Shown piece by piece: positions 5,278-6,149 of a stretch of DNA of 6,149 bases. The notes under the pieces were generated by a model. The model was not told where the DNA came from. It did no database searches and saw only the letters and a program-made list of their open reading frames with translations. Made by a program: the position numbers and the translations under genes. The stretch is from Bacteroidota bacterium (GTDB lineage Bacteria; Bacteroidota; Bacteroidia; Chitinophagales; Saprospiraceae), in NCBI GenBank assembly GCA_029573365.1, contig JAKQGD010000244.1, positions 1 through 6,149 on the forward strand, written 5' to 3'. Each line of letters starts with the position of its first letter. The stretch's first letter is position 1.

Positions 5278-6149
5278 ATGAATCTTCACGAATATCAGGG
5301 AAAAGAGTTGCTGGCGTCCTATGGTGTTGTCACCCAGAAAGGATATGTGGCACAGACTGTAGAGGAAGCAGTTTCAGCATTTGAAAGACTAAAAGCCGAA
5401 ACGGGCACTCAGTTTTGTGTGGTGAAGGCACAGATACACGCAGGTGGCCGAGGCAAAGGCGGAGGTGTCAAGCTCGCAAAAAATATGGACGACCTCAAGC
5501 AGCACGCCAGCAATATCCTGGGCATGATGCTAAAGACACCTCAGACACCCGGTGGGCTTGAAGGCGAAGGCAAGCTGGTAAGAAAAGTGCTTATCGCCGA
5601 GGACAGCTACGCCCCTGACTTCGATGCATGCAGCGAATATTATGTTTCCATCCTCATGGACAGGGAGAAAAAAAGAAACGTCATCATTTACTCCTCAGAA
5701 GGAGGTATGAACATAGAGGAGGTAGCCGAAAAAACACCTCACCTCGTACATAAGGAATACATAGACCCTCACGTAGGGCTCAGGGATTTTCAGAAAAGAA
5801 ACATAGCTTTCAATCTGGGCCTTTCGGGCAATGCTTACAAGGAGTTTATATCCTTTATCACCAATCTATACAAGGCATTCATTGGATCTGATGCTTCGCT
5901 TTTTGAGATCAACCCATGCCTTAAAACGGGTGACGACCGTATAGTAGCCGTAGACTGCAAGGTATCGCTCGATGACAATGGCCTTTTCAGGCATCCTGAT
6001 CTGGCAGCATGGCGTGATACTGATGAGGAGGACCCCACAGAGGTCGAAGCCAAAGGTTATGGGCTCAATTACGTAAAACTCGATGGCAATGTAGGCTGTA
6101 TGGTCAATGGAGCGGGCCTCGCTATGGCCACCATGGATATCATCAAGCT
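5278..6149 (+). CDS. sucC: Succinyl-CoA synthetase (ADP-forming) beta subunit, N-terminal 290 residues (cut by window end)
   Basis: Beta subunit of the cytoplasmic TCA-cycle enzyme that couples succinyl-CoA cleavage to nucleotide triphosphate formation, paired with SucD. Seen: the frame is open from ATG 5278 to the window edge. It begins MNLHEYQGKELLASYGV, the family N-terminus. The ATP-grasp nucleotide site follows: VVKAQIHAGGRGKGGGVK with K50 and G57-G63. Then STEGG-like SSEGGMNIEEVAEKTPHLVHK (139-159), FEINP (209-213; E210, N212 for metal), D226 in AVDCK, and LDGNVGCMVNGAGLAMATMD (268-287) at the succinate/phosphate loop. Compared with E. coli SucC (388 residues), this chain has some additional residues around 88-103. 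About 110 residues remain beyond the edge; sucD is not in view. It has its own promoter and a leader hairpin, and is divergent from mdh. The start is fixed by alignment to the family and by the A-rich sequence just before it. Confidence 0.96.
   Translation, partial: MNLHEYQGKELLASYGVVTQKGYVAQTVEEAVSAFERLKAETGTQFCVVKAQIHAGGRGKGGGVKLAKNMDDLKQHASNILGMMLKTPQTPGGLEGEGKLVRKVLIAEDSYAPDFDACSEYYVSILMDREKKRNVIIYSSEGGMNIEEVAEKTPHLVHKEYIDPHVGLRDFQKRNIAFNLGLSGNAYKEFISFITNLYKAFIGSDASLFEINPCLKTGDDRIVAVDCKVSLDDNGLFRHPDLAAWRDTDEEDPTEVEAKGYGLNYVKLDGNVGCMVNGAGLAMATMDIIK

Noticed and set aside
5835..6053. Minus-strand 72-codon frame inside sucC
   Set aside because: Fully antisense to highly conserved SucC sequence (EINP, D226 region); Ser/Arg-rich shadow product.

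Overview
The window looks like chromosomal DNA of a member of the Bacteroidota. Several promoter-like sites fit the TTTG / TAnnTTTG pattern of the primary sigma factor of that phylum. AT-rich stretches replace Shine-Dalgarno sequences before the starts. Two secreted-protein genes have signal peptides ending in A|Q or G|Q, and the recognisable proteins (HldD, Mdh, SucC) read like Bacteroidota versions. I cannot fix the class; Cytophagales- or Saprospirales-like is only a guess from moderate GC and protein style.

Layout. Positions 1-521 (minus) hold the N-terminal half of an ADP-heptose epimerase (hldD), cut by the window edge. Its upstream spacer, shared with a divergent gene, carries a TATCTTTG box and a degenerate 7-bp tandem repeat (570-604). 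Positions 724-1614 (plus) encode a secreted protein of unknown name whose HxxE, DPNRIF, ALHNN and late Glu together resemble the zinc site of M14 carboxypeptidase / aspartoacylase-type hydrolases. A convergent spacer (1615-1746) holds one GC-rich imperfect palindrome. Two adjacent minus-strand genes (3390-2497, then 2478-1747) encode secreted proteins of unknown function. They share a well-spaced promoter that would give an almost leaderless mRNA. Upstream of them, also on minus, are a thioredoxin-fold peroxiredoxin-like protein with a CIFC motif (4016-3486) and malate dehydrogenase mdh (4997-4074). Finally sucC (5278 to the window end, plus) is divergent from mdh across a 280-bp regulatory region.

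How the genes relate. mdh and sucC both serve the TCA cycle, so the spacer between them is a plausible shared control point. It holds a clear sucC promoter, a stem-loop at the predicted 5' end of the sucC mRNA, and an operator-like palindrome with repeated CCAAAAT. hldD serves LPS core synthesis and has no evident link to the rest. The two secreted hypothetical genes form a small operon of their own. Nothing in the window is clearly mobile, and I see no CRISPR array, tRNA or rRNA. I find no convincing multi-gene novel system; the most interesting single item is the putative secreted M14-like hydrolase.
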